A stretch of 64,000 nt of DNA from NCBI GenBank assembly GCA_963920575.1, contig OY986965.1, positions 20,502,929 to 20,566,928 on the forward strand. The letters run 5' to 3'. The notes beneath the pieces were generated by a model that saw only the letters and a list, made by a program, of their open reading frames with translations, had not been told where the DNA came from and did no database searches. Every line of letters starts with the position of its first letter. The stretch's first letter is position 1. This document shows, piece by piece, positions 11,931 through 24,231 of this stretch. Source of the stretch: Narthecium ossifragum (Eukaryota > Streptophyta > Magnoliopsida > Dioscoreales > Nartheciaceae). Position numbers and translations under genes: made by a program.

Positions 11931-12720
11931 AACATTAGGAATCTTTTTTGATTTCGCATGATCAATTTTCAACTTATAGATATGACAATTTGTTTTCTTC
12001 TAAAATCATCTTTTAAATAACAATTACTCACATACATGAATATATGACAATCTTTTCAAAAGCACATCTTCTTATAAAACAAAATTCACAAGTCCAAGTT
12101 GTATTTTTTTTCAAAAGTACAACTGCAAAAATAAAATTCATCTTTTACATTGCAATTACTCAAATATACATGAATGACAATTTTTCAAAAGCACAACTTG
12201 TAAAAAAAAATTCAATAGCACAACTTGTATTTTTTCAAGACTAACACAAAAATCATCATTTATATAGCAATCACTCACATTATACATGGATGAAATTCAA
12301 AAGTACAACATGTGAAGAAAAAAACTTGAAAAGTACAACTTGTATTTTTCAAAGTACAACCTGTATAAAAGTTTTATCAGTATTTACATAGCAGTTACTC
12401 ACATATATCCATGAATTCAACTTATGATTTTCATAAATATAATAATGAAGAGTTCACACAACAACGTTATAATATATACAACTTTTGATTTTCATAAGTA
12501 CGACTTATACAACAATATTTGTTTCTTGTACATAGAAACATCTGTACAATACATATAACCATTGATTTCAGAAGTATACCTAATACAATAACATTTATTT
12601 CCTTATACATACAAACACCGGTGCAATACATACAACTCTTGATTTCAGAATTACAACTTATATAATAACAATTGATTCCTTGTACATCCAAACACATGTA
12701 CAATATATATAACTCTTCAG
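11930..12720. repeat. Degenerate AT-rich tandem repeats
   Basis: Two related blocks are present. At 11930-12440 the phrases TTCAAAAGYACAACTTGTA and GCAATTACTCACAT recur about every 110-140 bp. At 12470-12720 a unit of about 90 bp (CTTGTACATACAAACA, then GTACAATACATATAAC, then TTGATTTCAGAA) recurs three times. There is no coding potential. It may be the interior of an unrecognised transposon. Confidence 0.6.
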
Positions 12721-14443
12721 TATTTCAATCGATCACGATGCTCGCCTTTTACGGTTGTGTATAAAAACACAAGAGCTCAGAATTTGGATCGGCATTGCCC
12801 TTTTGTGGCGACAATTGGTTCTTTAACAAATTTAATCATCCAAATCACCAAGCCACTCCTCTTCGATGATCATGTTTGAATCACCAGTTCCCTCATACTA
12901 TCATTTCACCACCATCTCCCCCAAGATATAATAACCAATAAAACTTAAACCAACAAAACCATCATTTTTTATAAACATGCATTCAAAAGTGAGCTGGTTG
13001 CCAATCAACAGGCCCTCCAAGCCACCATAGAATCAGCTGGTCATTATCTCCCCAAATTCATAAACAGTAATAAACCAAAACCAGTAAAAACATCAATTAG
13101 CCATTGTGAGGACATGTCCCTCTACTCCTGGGCCGACCGGCTAGGTCGGGCCCATGGCTCATTTGTTTGTTTCGCGTCGTGCGCGCGATCCGGTGGACCG
13201 CATGGTTTCTTAGACCACAAGGGCAATTTGGTGAATTGCGCCTTGTTGGTTTTTTTTACACCTGGGTGTACATACACTGACCATGTTTGTGTTAGTATTT
13301 GATTAGAACGGTTAGGTGGACCCGGGATCGAAAGATCCGGGCTTAGGCTTGTGTTTTAGCCCAAGTCTAGCTTTCTGCACCTAAAGGATCGATCTTTCCT
13401 TGTTAGAAGATCGATCTTTTAGTGCCAGAAAGTCAAGGCGCGATCGTCATGAAGGATCATTCATAGGTCGGTTCTTTTGTCTATAAAACGGACGTAACCT
13501 TCTTCCTTGAATCCTTTTGAAATTCGCCGTTCTTGAGCTCAGATCCAACTGGATTTTGAAGTGATTGAGGATGATCCAAGGCTTAGCAGCTTGGATTGAA
13601 GCATCTCTTGCCTTGGTAGGGATTCCTACCTACTTTGTTTTCCAGTTTTTGAGAGTTTGAGTTGATTGTGATTTGTTTTGCTTAGATCTTGCTGCATGTT
13701 TGTTAGTTTATAGCATGCTTACCGATTTTGGACTCATTGTCCTTCGTACTACCAGATCCCAAGATTTTGTGGGATTTGGTAGAGTTTTCCGACAGTATTT
13801 CTCGCCGGTGGTTCGCCGGAGAACCCAACAAGATCGATATTTCTTGGAGAAGGATCGATCCTTCATTGTGGGTCATGCTGAGCCCGAGCATGATCGATCA
13901 TCTGGTGAAGAAAATCAATCTTTGTTCCAAGGTAGCATGGGAGGCCTTATGTCGCTCAGATGATCGATCTTCCTTAGCGCGACAATGAAGATGCCCTCTG
14001 TCACGATGATGATCGATCTTCCTGGGAGGAAGGATCAATCTCCTTTGGCTCGACAGGAAGGGGGGCTCTCTGTTATTTGAAAGATCGATCTTTTCTTAGG
14101 AAAAGATCGATCCTTTGATGACAGAGAGGAGTTTTTCATTGGCTTTGCCCGCGGGGCTTGGTATGTACGGTTTTCTTACCGCTATATATATTGTACATAT
14201 CATTAAACATGTTAGCCTCATATTAGGGGTAGTGGTGAACTAGGAGAGTGATGACTCCTAGGATGTTTAGAATAAGTGGGCGAGTGGCCCTACTGCTTTC
14301 CATAGCCTTACATGCCGGAGTGCACCAAGGGCCTTTATCTGTGTGGTTTGCCTTCTGTTGTTTGCAGGGCTGCTTCCCGATGCAGGTTGATGGTGAACTG
14401 GCTGGCAATTGGTGGTGTACCACTGCAGCAGTTCCAGACCTTA

Positions 14444-16867
14444 TGTCATACCTCGACCCAGAAAACACATCCAGGACGGGGCGTGAGGGTTCCTATCTCT
14501 AATCATCTTCAATTGGCGCGATACAAAAGCGGAAAGACGGATAATTTAAACAATTGTATTCCAGAGGTGAACAGATATTCAATTCATATAACATCAGTTG
14601 TACAGTTACAAAATTCCATTCTAATACTTCCAAGGTAAAGATATGATACATGATCCCAAAAATCCTCGAAATGTTTACAACATATATATTATCAAAAAGA
14701 GTACAACAGTTTTATCCTCCAGCAAAACCTCAAGCGCCTCTGGATGTACTCGCGCCGCCAAAGGCCGATCCCGCCGGCTCCACAGACAAAGAACTGTCGC
14801 CTGCACCTGCAAACGCAGCCCGGGTAGGAGTGAACGATAAGCTCAGTAGGGTTCTACTCTACGGCACACAGAAGGGAGGAAAACAACAACAGTGTTGTCT
14901 CCCGGCTCAAGTCTAACGGATGCCACGGGTCCCACAACCCTGTCGACTCCCCAAGGGATCCTACTCTTCTCAACCGACCACGCTGGGAACATCAACCAAC
15001 ACGCTGGGAGGAAAAGAACCGGAACCAGTAGGATCACCATTACCCAGCAGGAAACCACTGCCTGGGGACCATGTCAGGGACGTCGACACCCATCCTTAAG
15101 ACTTAGCCTTGGAAGACAACATGACGTCTAAACCTCAAACACTGATCAGAGTCAACTATCGCAAATCCTCAATAACAAGATATTCAGATTAAACAATCGC
15201 ACCCTAAACCTGACTACCCAGCCATGGTCCTAAGGCTATATCCGAGCTACCCGAGAGCCTCGGATCGACGACCCAAACCATCGCCCGCCTAACCTCAAAT
15301 GCCTCTAATGCACACAATGCATGAGGCTAGGCAAACATCTATCATAGATGTCTCTACATGTCACATCATCAGTTATAAGTTCCACAGATATACAATAGCC
15401 CTCGGCACTCGCCGGCAAGAGGCTAAGGTTCCACAATTCCTCATTAGCTAGCACTCATAGCTAGTTAATGGTTAGGCAATCAACTAAGCATTTAACTACA
15501 ATCAAACATGTATTTAAATGCAAACGAAACCATAGATTTGCCCAAAAAGGGAAATTACTCGAATCGATCCTCAAACCTGATGGAAATCCTTTGAAATCCC
15601 CATAAAATCCACATACATACTTTCCAACATGTTTAGATGTTAATCACAAATCAAATCCATCCAAGAAAAGCCAGAAAACCAAGTTCAAGAGCCCACGGAC
15701 GATGTCACGGTCGATCCGGAGATCGACCGTGAGGCCATGGACGAAGTCACGGTCAATCCGGCGATCGACCGTGAGACCAAGGCGAAGAAAACCAAGGGGC
15801 GACGGTCGATCCACTCATCGACCCTGAGAAGCCCAAAACCAAACAGCACCTGACGGTCGATGCGACGGTCGATCCGACGGTCGACCGTCAAGTAAATGGC
15901 GAAAAGGAGAAGATCCCGCAGTCGATCCATGCATCGACCCTGGGAGGCTAAAATCCCGACATAGCCCGACGGTCGATCCGACGGTCGACCATCATGCCCA
16001 GAAAACGCAAATCAATACTTGAAGGTCGATGCACCGATCGACCGTCGAGCCTTAGGCACAGTTCATCAGAACAGTGCCGAAAATCCATTTTCTTGCATTT
16101 CAAGGATCAAATCAAGTTGGAAAATAATGAGATTTTACAAGCAAGTGTAATTCTCGATGGGGAATCCAATGGTATAAAGAAATCACGTTTTTGACGGTTA
16201 AATCTCCTATCTAGGTCCAAATGGACGAAAACCGATAAAACGGCGAAAATACGGAAACCAACCGTTAGAATACCGAATTTGCAACGTAGGAATACAAGAA
16301 AGGAACTACATCTCATGTGCAATGAGCTACAAAGCATTCTAACATATATTCCTATAGTGAAAGTACAGTAAACCTATCCTAGGAGAACCCGATCCTAAGA
16401 TCGAGGTAGAAACACCTACTTGAGCAAGTAGGGTAGCTCCTCCACGCGTCCAACCGGTCAAGCCGCCAAGATCCACGCTCCGAAAGCTGTGTCTCCGAGC
16501 CCTAGCTCAGCCGAAGGAGAGAGAAGGAGAGAAAACGACAGGAGAAGAGAAAGAAAGAGAAGAAAGGGACATGGCTTATATAGAAAATATGGATCTATCT
16601 CAGCCGTCCGATTCGATCTTTCCCAATCGAGCTCTGATCTTTCGATCGGACGCACCCTAGAGATTCTAATCAAACACATACATCAATCCAAGGCCGTGGG
16701 TGCAACGCGGGTGTGAAACCGTCCACCAGAGGGCATATTTACCAAAATGCCCCCGGGGTCCAAACCGCCACACGATCGCCCGATCGTGCCCGACGCGGAA
16801 CCAAACCAATAGGAAACCGGCTCTCGACCCACGCGGTCGAGCCAGGTCTAAGGGACGGGCCCTCACA
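14444..16867 (+). mobile_element. Solo LTR, 2,424 bp, TSD cctta
   Basis: It begins TGTCATACCTCGACCCAGAAAAC (closely matching the start of the copy at 36583) and ends ACGGGCCCTCACA. It is flanked by the perfect 5-bp duplication CCTTA (14439-14443 and 16868-16872). A GAGA-rich tract (16510-16565) is followed by a TATA-like TTATATAGAAAATA at about 16575-16590, consistent with a U3 promoter. At 15700-16050 it has an array of GGTCGATCCG/CGGTCGACCGTC palindromes in place of the GATCGATC array seen in sister copies. No internal domain is present, so it is a solo LTR formed by unequal recombination. It sits inside the minus-strand LTR. Confidence 0.9.
15690..16050. repeat. Array of GGTCGATCC / GGTCGACCGTC palindromes
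   Basis: About a dozen GGTCGATNC or GATCGACCGT units, often in pairs that can fold on each other (CGGTCGATCCGACGGTCGACCG at 15862-15885 and again near 15969). It occupies roughly the LTR position held by GATCGATC arrays in sister copies. Confidence 0.75.
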
Positions 16868-17207
16868 CCTTAAATATATGTTCACCACCCGGGGGCCGAC
16901 AGAGTGCCGAGCCCAGACCTTGTTATGCGATCATCACATGTTGTTGCATGCTTAACTGTTGTTTATGCGTTTGTTCATCGCATGCATCCTTGTTGGGCAT
17001 TAGTTGCATAAGGTTAGAGCGTAGGCGATCTGTGGGTCGCTGTCCCGAGGCTTGGAAGCTCGGATTTAGCCCTAGGACCGGGGTCGGGTAGTTTGGACTT
17101 GGTTTGAATTGTCGTGTATAGTCGAATTCGATGATAGGCTTAGATGACTTGAATACATATTGATCGATGATTTAGAGCTCATGTCGGTCTCGAGTCAGGT
17201 TCTAAGG

Positions 17208-19582
17208 TGTGAGGACCTGCCCCTCTACCCCCGTGGCTCGTTGTAGACCGCAAGGGCAATTTGGTAAATTGCGACTTGTTGGTTTGTTTCACACCCGCGT
17301 GTGCACACACTGGCCTTGTATGTGTTAGTGTTTGTTTAGAATGGCTAGGTGGACCCTGGATCGAAAGATCCGGACTTGGGCTTGAGTTCTTGCCCAAGTT
17401 TAGCTTTCAGCACACAAAGGATCGATCCTCTATGGCTAAGGGATCGATCCTCTGAGTGCCAGAAAGCCTTGTGAATCGGCATGAAGGATCGATCCTCCCT
17501 TGAGGAAGGATCGATCATTCATAGGTCGGTTGGTTTTCTGCTTCGCGAGGACGGCCACCGACGGCCGTCGTTCTCCCCTGTCAGAGGGGGAGGACTTTCT
17601 CCTCCCCTCCCCCAACTTTTTCCCCTCTTTCCCGGCTTTCCCCTCCCCCTTTCCCCTCTTTTCTCCCCCTCCTCTTCCTCCTTCTCCTTCTCTTCTTCTT
17701 CCCTCCTTCTCTCTTTCCCGCGGTGCTCTGTTTCTTCCCTTTACCGCCGGCGAGCTTCTTTCCCTCCGTTCTCCCTCCTCCGGCCACCAAATTGGGTGTT
17801 CTTTGGCTCGTTGGATTCGTGACAACGAGAGGAAGGCTCCTGGTGTGATTTGGCAGCTTGTTGGCGATCAAATCGCGGGGAATCAGCCGAGGAAAGCGCA
17901 ACTAGGTAGGGTTATACCTACTGATGTTCTTTTCGGGTTTTCTTGAGATCTAGCCGTTGGATCTTGTTGATCCTTGCTTTGTTGGATTCCTTATACCTTG
18001 TAGAATAATTGATTTGAGTTTCATGTTAATCAGTTGAGATTTGAGTAGGTTTTATGGATGATTAGTCTCGGATTTCTGGTTTTCTGCTGTTCTTGAGAAA
18101 CAGCCGGCTTCCGGCGAGTTTTCCGGCCGGCGAGTACATAATCTTGGCATTTCATAAACATAAGAGTTGTAGCTCTACTCTTTAGCTTTCCATTCCATCT
18201 TGTTTCGTATTTGTCAGATTTATGTACGATTTCTGGTGAATTGTTTGCTGGAGGGCTGCGTTGCAGCAATTAAAGGGTAAGTTGGTTTAATCAGCGATTT
18301 TTTATTAACGTTTCCTGTTAATCCAACCGTTGGATGTTTATGAAATTTGGATATGATGATCCTGGTATATACACCTACTGGTGGTTAAGTTGGATCTTGA
18401 ATCCGACGTCGTTTGGACGTCGGATCGACGGGATCAATTAGCCCCTAAGTAGAGGCTTTGGGTGTTTTCGAATATAATATTATATTTCGGAATATAATAT
18501 TATATTGTGTTTTGTTCATCATCGTTTTCGGGGTTGCTTCCCGTTGCAGGAGTCCGCGGTTGACGGTCGCGGTACCGTCGTAATGCCGGGACCCGCTGCA
18601 GATCGGCTGGCAGCGGTCGGTAGTACCGCTGCAGCGATCCGGTTGACTTATATGATATTTGTCATACTGTTGCATGCCTATCTTCTGGTTGTGTATGTCA
18701 TAGCATGCATTGTTGATTGTGCATTAGTTGCATTGGTTAGGGCGTGGGTGATCTCTGGGTCGCCGTCCCGAGGCTGGAAGCTCGGACTTAGCCCTAGGAC
18801 CGGGGTTGGGTAGTTTGGACCCGGTTTGAATGGTAGTGTCCAGTCGATTCGATGATAGGCTTAGATGACTGGAGCACTTATGGCTTGATGTTTGTAGAGG
18901 TCGTGTCGGCCTCGAGTCGGAGGCTGAGGTGTAGCCGGTGTTCCACTGTGTCGACTCTTGAGTGGTGGAAACGGCCCCCTCAGCGGTGCCATTTCCCGCC
19001 TGCAGTGCCGGTTACCTGCATGTGAGTCAGCAGTGTTTATTGAGCTTACTGTGTGCTGCTCCTGGGCACCATGGACACGCGGTGTGGTTATGGGACCCCT
19101 GTATACACCCAGATCCTACTCGAGGGCGACACTCTTGCGTTTCCCTCTTCCTTCTGTGTGTCGTAGTGTAGATCCCTACTGAGCTTAGTGCTCACACCTA
19201 CCCGGGCTGCGTTTGCAGGTGCAGGCGGCAGTTCTTCTTCTGTGGCCCCTACCGGGCAGTTGGTTGGCGGTGCGGCGGCGCCAGGTGGGCTTGAGAGGTG
19301 GTGATCGTTTATTGCTTTTATACCCTAAGTTAGATAGTCTCCTACGGGAGTAATGTTGTATTTGAATCTTCCCCTCTCCGAGGATATGTATATTAATACT
19401 TTGAGTTTTTAATCTGTGGTTCGAGGCTTATTAATTATCATTATCTTTTTGGGGATGCTTTTGATGAATTGCTAGGGAGACCGATAGGTTAGAGGGAACC
19501 CTCGCCGTTCTTTTTCCGCGTTGGTTAGGTTCCGGTTCGCGTCGCCCGGCCCGGTTGGGCTTTCGCGGGTCGGGGCGCGACA
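17208..19582 (-). mobile_element. Solo LTR, 2,375 bp, TSD taagg
   Basis: On the plus strand it opens TGTGAGGACCTGCCC and closes GGGTCGGGGCGCGACA, the exact reverse of the family ends. It is flanked by the perfect 5-bp duplication TAAGG (17203-17207 and 19583-19587). It contains GATCGATC palindromes at 17415-17520, a CT-rich tract at 17580-17800 (GAGA-rich on the element strand), and twin AATATAATATTATAT palindromes at about 18471-18507. It has no internal domain. It is inserted in the minus-strand LTR begun at 13105. Confidence 0.9.
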
Positions 19583-19923
19583 TAAGGTGTAGCCGGTGTC
19601 CGGTTATAACGACTCTTTAGTAGAGGGCGTGCCTACTCAACGGTGCCATTTCTCGCCAGCAGTATCGGTTACCTGCTTGTGAGTCAGCAGTGTTGTTTCC
19701 TGCTTACTGAACGTGACCCATCATGTGACCAGTTCTTCTGGAAGATCATGATCGTGGCCCTTAGGGACCCGTGGTAGGGTTATGGGACCCCTGTGTACAC
19801 CCACACCTTACTTGAGGGCGATACTGTTGTGTTCCCTCTTCCTTCTGTGTGGCGTAGTGTAGTTTCCCTGCTGAGCTTAGTGCTCACTCCTATCCGGGCT
19901 GTGTTTTACAGGTGCAGGCGTTA

Positions 19924-20022
19924 TGTTAGGACATGTCCCTCTACTCCTGGGTCGACCGGATGGGTCGAACCCGTGGCTCGTTTGATTGTTTCGCGTCGAA
20001 CGCGCGATCCGGTGGATCGCAT
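19924..20022 (-). mobile_element. LTR terminal fragment, about 100 bp
   Basis: TGTTAGGACATGTCCC and the following stretch to GGTGGATCGCAT closely match 13105-13205, the 3' terminus of the same LTR family read on the minus strand. It starts immediately where the older LTR breaks off and is itself cut at about 20022. It probably marks an illegitimate recombination or deletion junction. Confidence 0.7.
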
Positions 20023-21281
20023 CAAAGCCAATTTTTGCTGCCTGGATCACCGGTATCCAGCTCCGACCATCTTCCCTTCCTCCGGCAATCAGCATTACAC
20101 TAATCCACGGGCTCCCGCAGCTCTAAACCTCCTCTAAAACCTTCTTTAAGCTACTACGATCCTTCCTCAACCCTTCACCACCTCAATTGCTGCCTGGATC
20201 GCCGGATTCCACTTTCGACCATCTTCCACCGAGCCGGCCATCTCCAATCCACCACCTGGAAGTCTAAATTCTTCGATCAGACCCCATAGATAGACTCCCC
20301 GATCTTCTATGACTCTATCCCCACCAGTCCCGTCCTCCGATGATGAGGTTTCACCGTCAATCCATCGCCGGTGACCTTTCAGCCGTCCAATTGCTCCAGA
20401 TCACGATCCAGGTGTAGAACGCTCCGATTTTGCATCCGATGGTTTAGATTTTCAATCAGGATCATACTAAAGTACTCCAGACTATCCACATCTCATCTAC
20501 TACATCCCAGCTTGTTGCCTACTATTTTCATTGAGTCCTAGGATTAGTAGTCTTTAGTAAGGACACATGATCGGAGTCTACGAGTCCTTTGCGATGTAGT
20601 GTTCCACAGCCCTGAGCCAGTTTGACCAGTCCGGACCTGCCTCTAGGGTTGATTTTTGCACTTACAGTAGTAGTTGACTCCGTGATTGATGACTTGACGA
20701 CAGCGGTTCGCCATGGCTTTGCTAGATTGGCCATCTTAGCAGGCCCACACCTCTACTTCCGTGAGACCGCTTGATTTTAGGGATTCTAATGAACATTAGC
20801 TACAAATAAGGGAACTTTTTCGATATTTTGCGTGTTGGTATGTGTTGGTTATTATTGCTTCTTGGTGTTGGGATGAAGATGATGATATCTCCTTTACTTC
20901 TGTCTGTGCATTTTCTATTTTCTTTGAAGATGAATGCTTGTACATGATTGATATATCATGAAAATAGAAAGGAGACTCTGTCGAAATTTTCTATGATTCT
21001 AATACGTTTTTGAACTTCTAGGTGTTATATTTGATCTTTTTGGAAAGGTATGTATTTTTGTAACATGTTATGCGGGGAAGGAAGTATTTATTCAATGATG
21101 GCGGTGCCTAAACTAAAATTGGAAGAGAGAGAAATCTATTTCTGAAGTGTTCATTATGGTTATCTCTACCCTTTACTTCTTGATTTATTTTTATGACTTA
21201 GTGTAATTGGGGACAATTACATTTAAGTTGGGGGGTAGCATTCATAAATTTCATGCTCATATTTTTTTTTTCTGGTAACCA
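20023..21281 (+). other. Noncoding, probably retrotransposon-derived stretch
   Basis: No intact gene. TGCTGCCTGGATC(A/G)CCGG followed by ACCATCTTCC occurs twice (about 20036 and 20188). Toward the right edge a GGACAATTACATTTAAGTTGGGGGGTAG stretch (split at 21200-21240) resembles the polypurine-tract region at 24090-24120. The two may be parts of one Tat-like gypsy element divided by the Mutator-like insertion at 21291. This is an inference. Confidence 0.35.
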
Positions 21282-21290
21282 AATATTATA

Positions 21291-23085
21291 GGCCAAAAAG
21301 CACTTTGGTACCCTGTAGTTTCATGATTTTGCAGTTTAGTTCCACGTAGTTTATAAATAGCAAAACAATACTCCAAGTTACCAAACTGTGCAGTTTAGTA
21401 CCAACCGGCTAACTCCGTTAGTCCATTTGACAGAAAATTAATTTAATTTTTTATTATTTTTGACCGGATTTAATCGATTTTGACCATGTTTTAGCTGATG
21501 TGGCCATTTTTTAGCTGATGTGGCAATGCTTGTGAGAGAGAAAGGGGACTGGGGGGCCGGAGACGGCGTTGGTCACCGCTCGGCCGCCGGCCGACGTCCG
21601 GGAACATGGCAAAGCCTCGACCTCGCCGGATGCGGCGCAACCATCCACCTCTAGTTCCCCATCCGACGCCGCCCTGGCCACCTCCCCCTCGACCTCATCC
21701 TCTCCCTGTTAAAGTCTTAGACCTCTCCCTCTCCCTCTCATTCCTCCGCCGCGGCCTTAGCCTCGTCACCCTCGACCTCGCCGGATGCGGCGCAACCATC
21801 CGCCTCTGGGTCCCCATCTGACGCCGCCCTGGCCGCCTCCCTCTTGTACTCATCCATGGCTCGCCCTCGACCTCGCCGGATGCGACGCAAACATCCGCCT
21901 CTGGGTCTCCATCTGATGTCATAGAGGAGAGAGGAGGAACCGGCGCATCTCTCTCCGGGTTCAAGCGGCTCTCTTCCTCGTCGCGGATCATGGATTTGGG
22001 CGACGACTCTCTTCCTCGTCGCGGATCCGGCTTCAAGTGGCTTCAAGCACTTCCAGGCTTCCACCTTCCCCTCTCTCTTCTCCTGGTTTCTCTTTAACCC
22101 TCTCTCTGTTTCTGGCGCCATAGAAGACGAGCTAAAGTTGGTGCTATTCTGATCGTTGCTACATTTCTTCCAGCTGTGCTATACTATAGTAACAATGGCG
22201 AGAAGGCATCTCAGGGAGCTCCTGAGAGAAGAGCAAGAGTCATTCGTCCTAGAGAGCTACATCGACGAGAGGCGCAGCAACTTCCGGCGGTGGCCACGAC
22301 CGCCTAGAACCCATCCCCACTCGAAGAGGCGCCAACCCATCACCCAAAACATGGATGTCACCTCGACTCCACCCAAAAGTTCTCTGTTTTCCCTGTTCAA
22401 CGCCTCCGACGTGAAGGGGTCATCGCTCTTGGATTTCCCGGGAAGGACCCCGTCGACGTAAAGCCACTACCCAGATGCTGCTCCAACGAAGAAGAGCTGC
22501 TTGAAGCCACTTGAAGCCGGATCCAAAACATGGATGTCACCTCGGCTCTACCCAGAGGTGGATGGTTGCGCCGCATCCGGCGATGTCGAGGGTGACGGGG
22601 CTAAGGCCGCGGCGGAGGAATGAGAGGGAGAGGATGAGGTCTAAGACTTTAACAGGGAGAGGACAAGGTCTAAGGGAGAGGACGAGGTCGAGGGAGAGGC
22701 TGCCAGGGCGGCGTCGGATGGGGAACCAGAGGTGGATGGTTGCGCCGCATCCGGCGAGGTCGAGGCTTTGCCATGTTCCCGGACGTCGGCCGGCGGCCGA
22801 GCAATGACCAACGCCGTCTCTGGGCCCCCCAGTCCCCTTTCTCTCTCACAAGCATTGCCACATCAGCTAAAAAATGGCCACATCAGCTAAAACATGGTCA
22901 AAATCGATTAAATACTGTCAAAAATAATAAAATATTAATTTTTCGTCAAATGGACTAACGGAGTTAGCCGGTTGGTACTAAACTGCACAGTTTGGTAACT
23001 TGGAGTATTGTTTTGCTATTTATAAACTATGTGGTACTAAACTGCAAAACCATGAAACTACAGGGTACCAAAGTGCTTTTTGGCC
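21291..23085. mobile_element. Foldback Mutator-like element (1,795 bp) with perfect 9-bp target duplication
   Basis: It starts GGCCAAAAAGCACTTTGGTA and ends with the reverse complement of the same sequence. The terminal inverted repeats run about 400 bp (21291-21690 with 22690-23085). The perfect 9-bp duplication AATATTATA flanks it (21282-21290 and 23086-23094). Nine-bp duplications and long TIRs identify the Mutator superfamily. The arms contain repeated CTCGACCTCGCCGGATGCG units. There is no transposase. The central part carries a gene-like fragment at 22195-22461. Confidence 0.9.
22195..22461 (+). pseudogene. Gene-like fragment captured inside the Mutator-like element (possible TRM/DUF4378-type N terminus)
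   Basis: An ATG in CAACAATGGCG context at 22195 opens an 88-codon frame ending in a TAA at 22459-22461. It begins MARRHLRELLREEQ and continues with FVLESYIDERRSNF, then KSSLFSLFNASDVKGSSLL. The first block recalls the N terminus of plant DUF4378/TRM-like proteins (recalled pattern, not searched). It is far too short for such a protein and lies between the inverted arms, so it fits a transduplicated exon (Pack-MULE) and not a host gene. Whether it is transcribed is unknown. Confidence 0.5.
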
Positions 23086-23094
23086 AATATTATA

Positions 23095-24231
23095 CATCAC
23101 TTGAATTATGTCAAAAGAGTGAAATTATGATATGATTTGACAAAGGTGCATGTTTTAGAAATTTATTTTATAAATTATTCTGAGACTTGTATGTCATATA
23201 AGAAATAATAAATTTTTGTTATGCATGATATTATTTCTATACTTTAACACTTTTACCATGATTTAAGGATAGCTTGACATATCCTAATGCACATGTTCAC
23301 TTCCACATGTTAAGGCGTTGATATTAGATTTTAAGCATGATACTAGGATAGATTTACAATTCTATGTTATGACACAGAAAATACATGAACACATGCAATT
23401 ATCTGAGTATGCGAAAAAAAAGGATTTTCAACTTAGTAATCGGGCAGTGTGTCTAGCCAACGTGGTGTTCGCGTAAAACAGTTGAAATTCCTAAATAAAA
23501 AAGAGTTTTATATGAAAAAAAAGGGTTTCATACTTAGTAACCGGACAATGTGCCTAAAAAGGTGTGTTGTTCGCGTAAAACAATTGAAATTCCTGTAGAA
23601 AACAATGAAAAAAAAAGCAGAGATTGCTATGGGATAAGTGGAAGATATGTGTTGGCTATGATTGTGATCTTGAATAGTTGAAGTGTTTAGATATGATTGA
23701 TACTCTGAAGCATGTGGAACCTCATTCACACACAGGAGTGTTAAAGTTCTTTTTAATCATGCTTAAATATGTTCAAGTGTTGAAAATATGTTATGACATG
23801 TTTTGACTTATTATATTTTTATGTGAATATGAGTTGAAACGTTTATTCATGGATATTATTTCTATTTCATGCATTAGAGTTGATGAATATCACAATTGAT
23901 TTATAATGATATATTTAAGGGAATGTATAGATGTTTGTGGGTGTCATCCCCGAAAACCCTCAGGAGACTATAACTCCTCCACTGGGGTAACCCAGGGGTT
24001 TAAAGGCTTGTTGCACATGCTAAGTGCAATCGTGAGATCTACGAAAGTGGCTAGGTGGATTTACTGCTTTCTTTTTATCTTTTCTTTGCTCGGGGACTAA
24101 CAAAGTGTAAGTTGGGGGTGTGATAAGTCACTAATTATTCATAATTAAACCCCTTAAATTACCTTTGTTAGGCCTAGAGTAGGTGTATTTGATATCCTAT
24201 TGTTTGATTTCAGGTTTAAGTAGGATTTGAG
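23095..24231 (+). mobile_element. Probable 3' part of a Tat-like Ty3-gypsy element with polypurine tract and LTR start
   Basis: An AT-rich untranslated stretch leads to TTTGCTCGGGGACTAACAAAG, then GTAAGTTGGGGGTG and TGATAAGTCAC at about 24120. A G-rich polypurine tract followed by TG is typical of the LTR start in plant Tat/Retand-type elements (family knowledge). A 60-bp direct repeat lies at 23410-23475 and 23515-23590 (AAGGRTTT... CGGRCARTGTGYCTA). No coding domain is left. The LTR is cut at about 24231, where copia sequence begins. Confidence 0.4.

Larger units (their letters stand above)
13105..19923 (-). mobile_element. Older minus-strand LTR copy, split twice and truncated
   Basis: Its pieces are 13105-14443, 16868-17207 and 19583-19923 (the shared duplications are counted with the host). 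It starts with TGTGAGGACATG, the reverse complement of the family 3' end. It carries the AAATTGCC block (about 13222-13238), GATCGATC palindromes at 13390-14120 and the conserved CTTAGTGCTCAC...GTGCAGGCG stretch. The third piece stops at GTGCAGGCG, whereas the intact copy at 17208-19582 continues about 350 bp further to GGGCGCGACA. The distal end has therefore been deleted and abuts another LTR start at 19924. Confidence 0.8.

Noticed and set aside
17436..17946. Overlapping ORFs of 106-148 codons
   Set aside because: Same purine/pyrimidine-skewed LTR tract as at 38700; composition bias explains the open frames.
20528..20734. 68-codon minus-strand ORF
   Set aside because: No recognisable motif, and it lies in probable retroelement-derived DNA.
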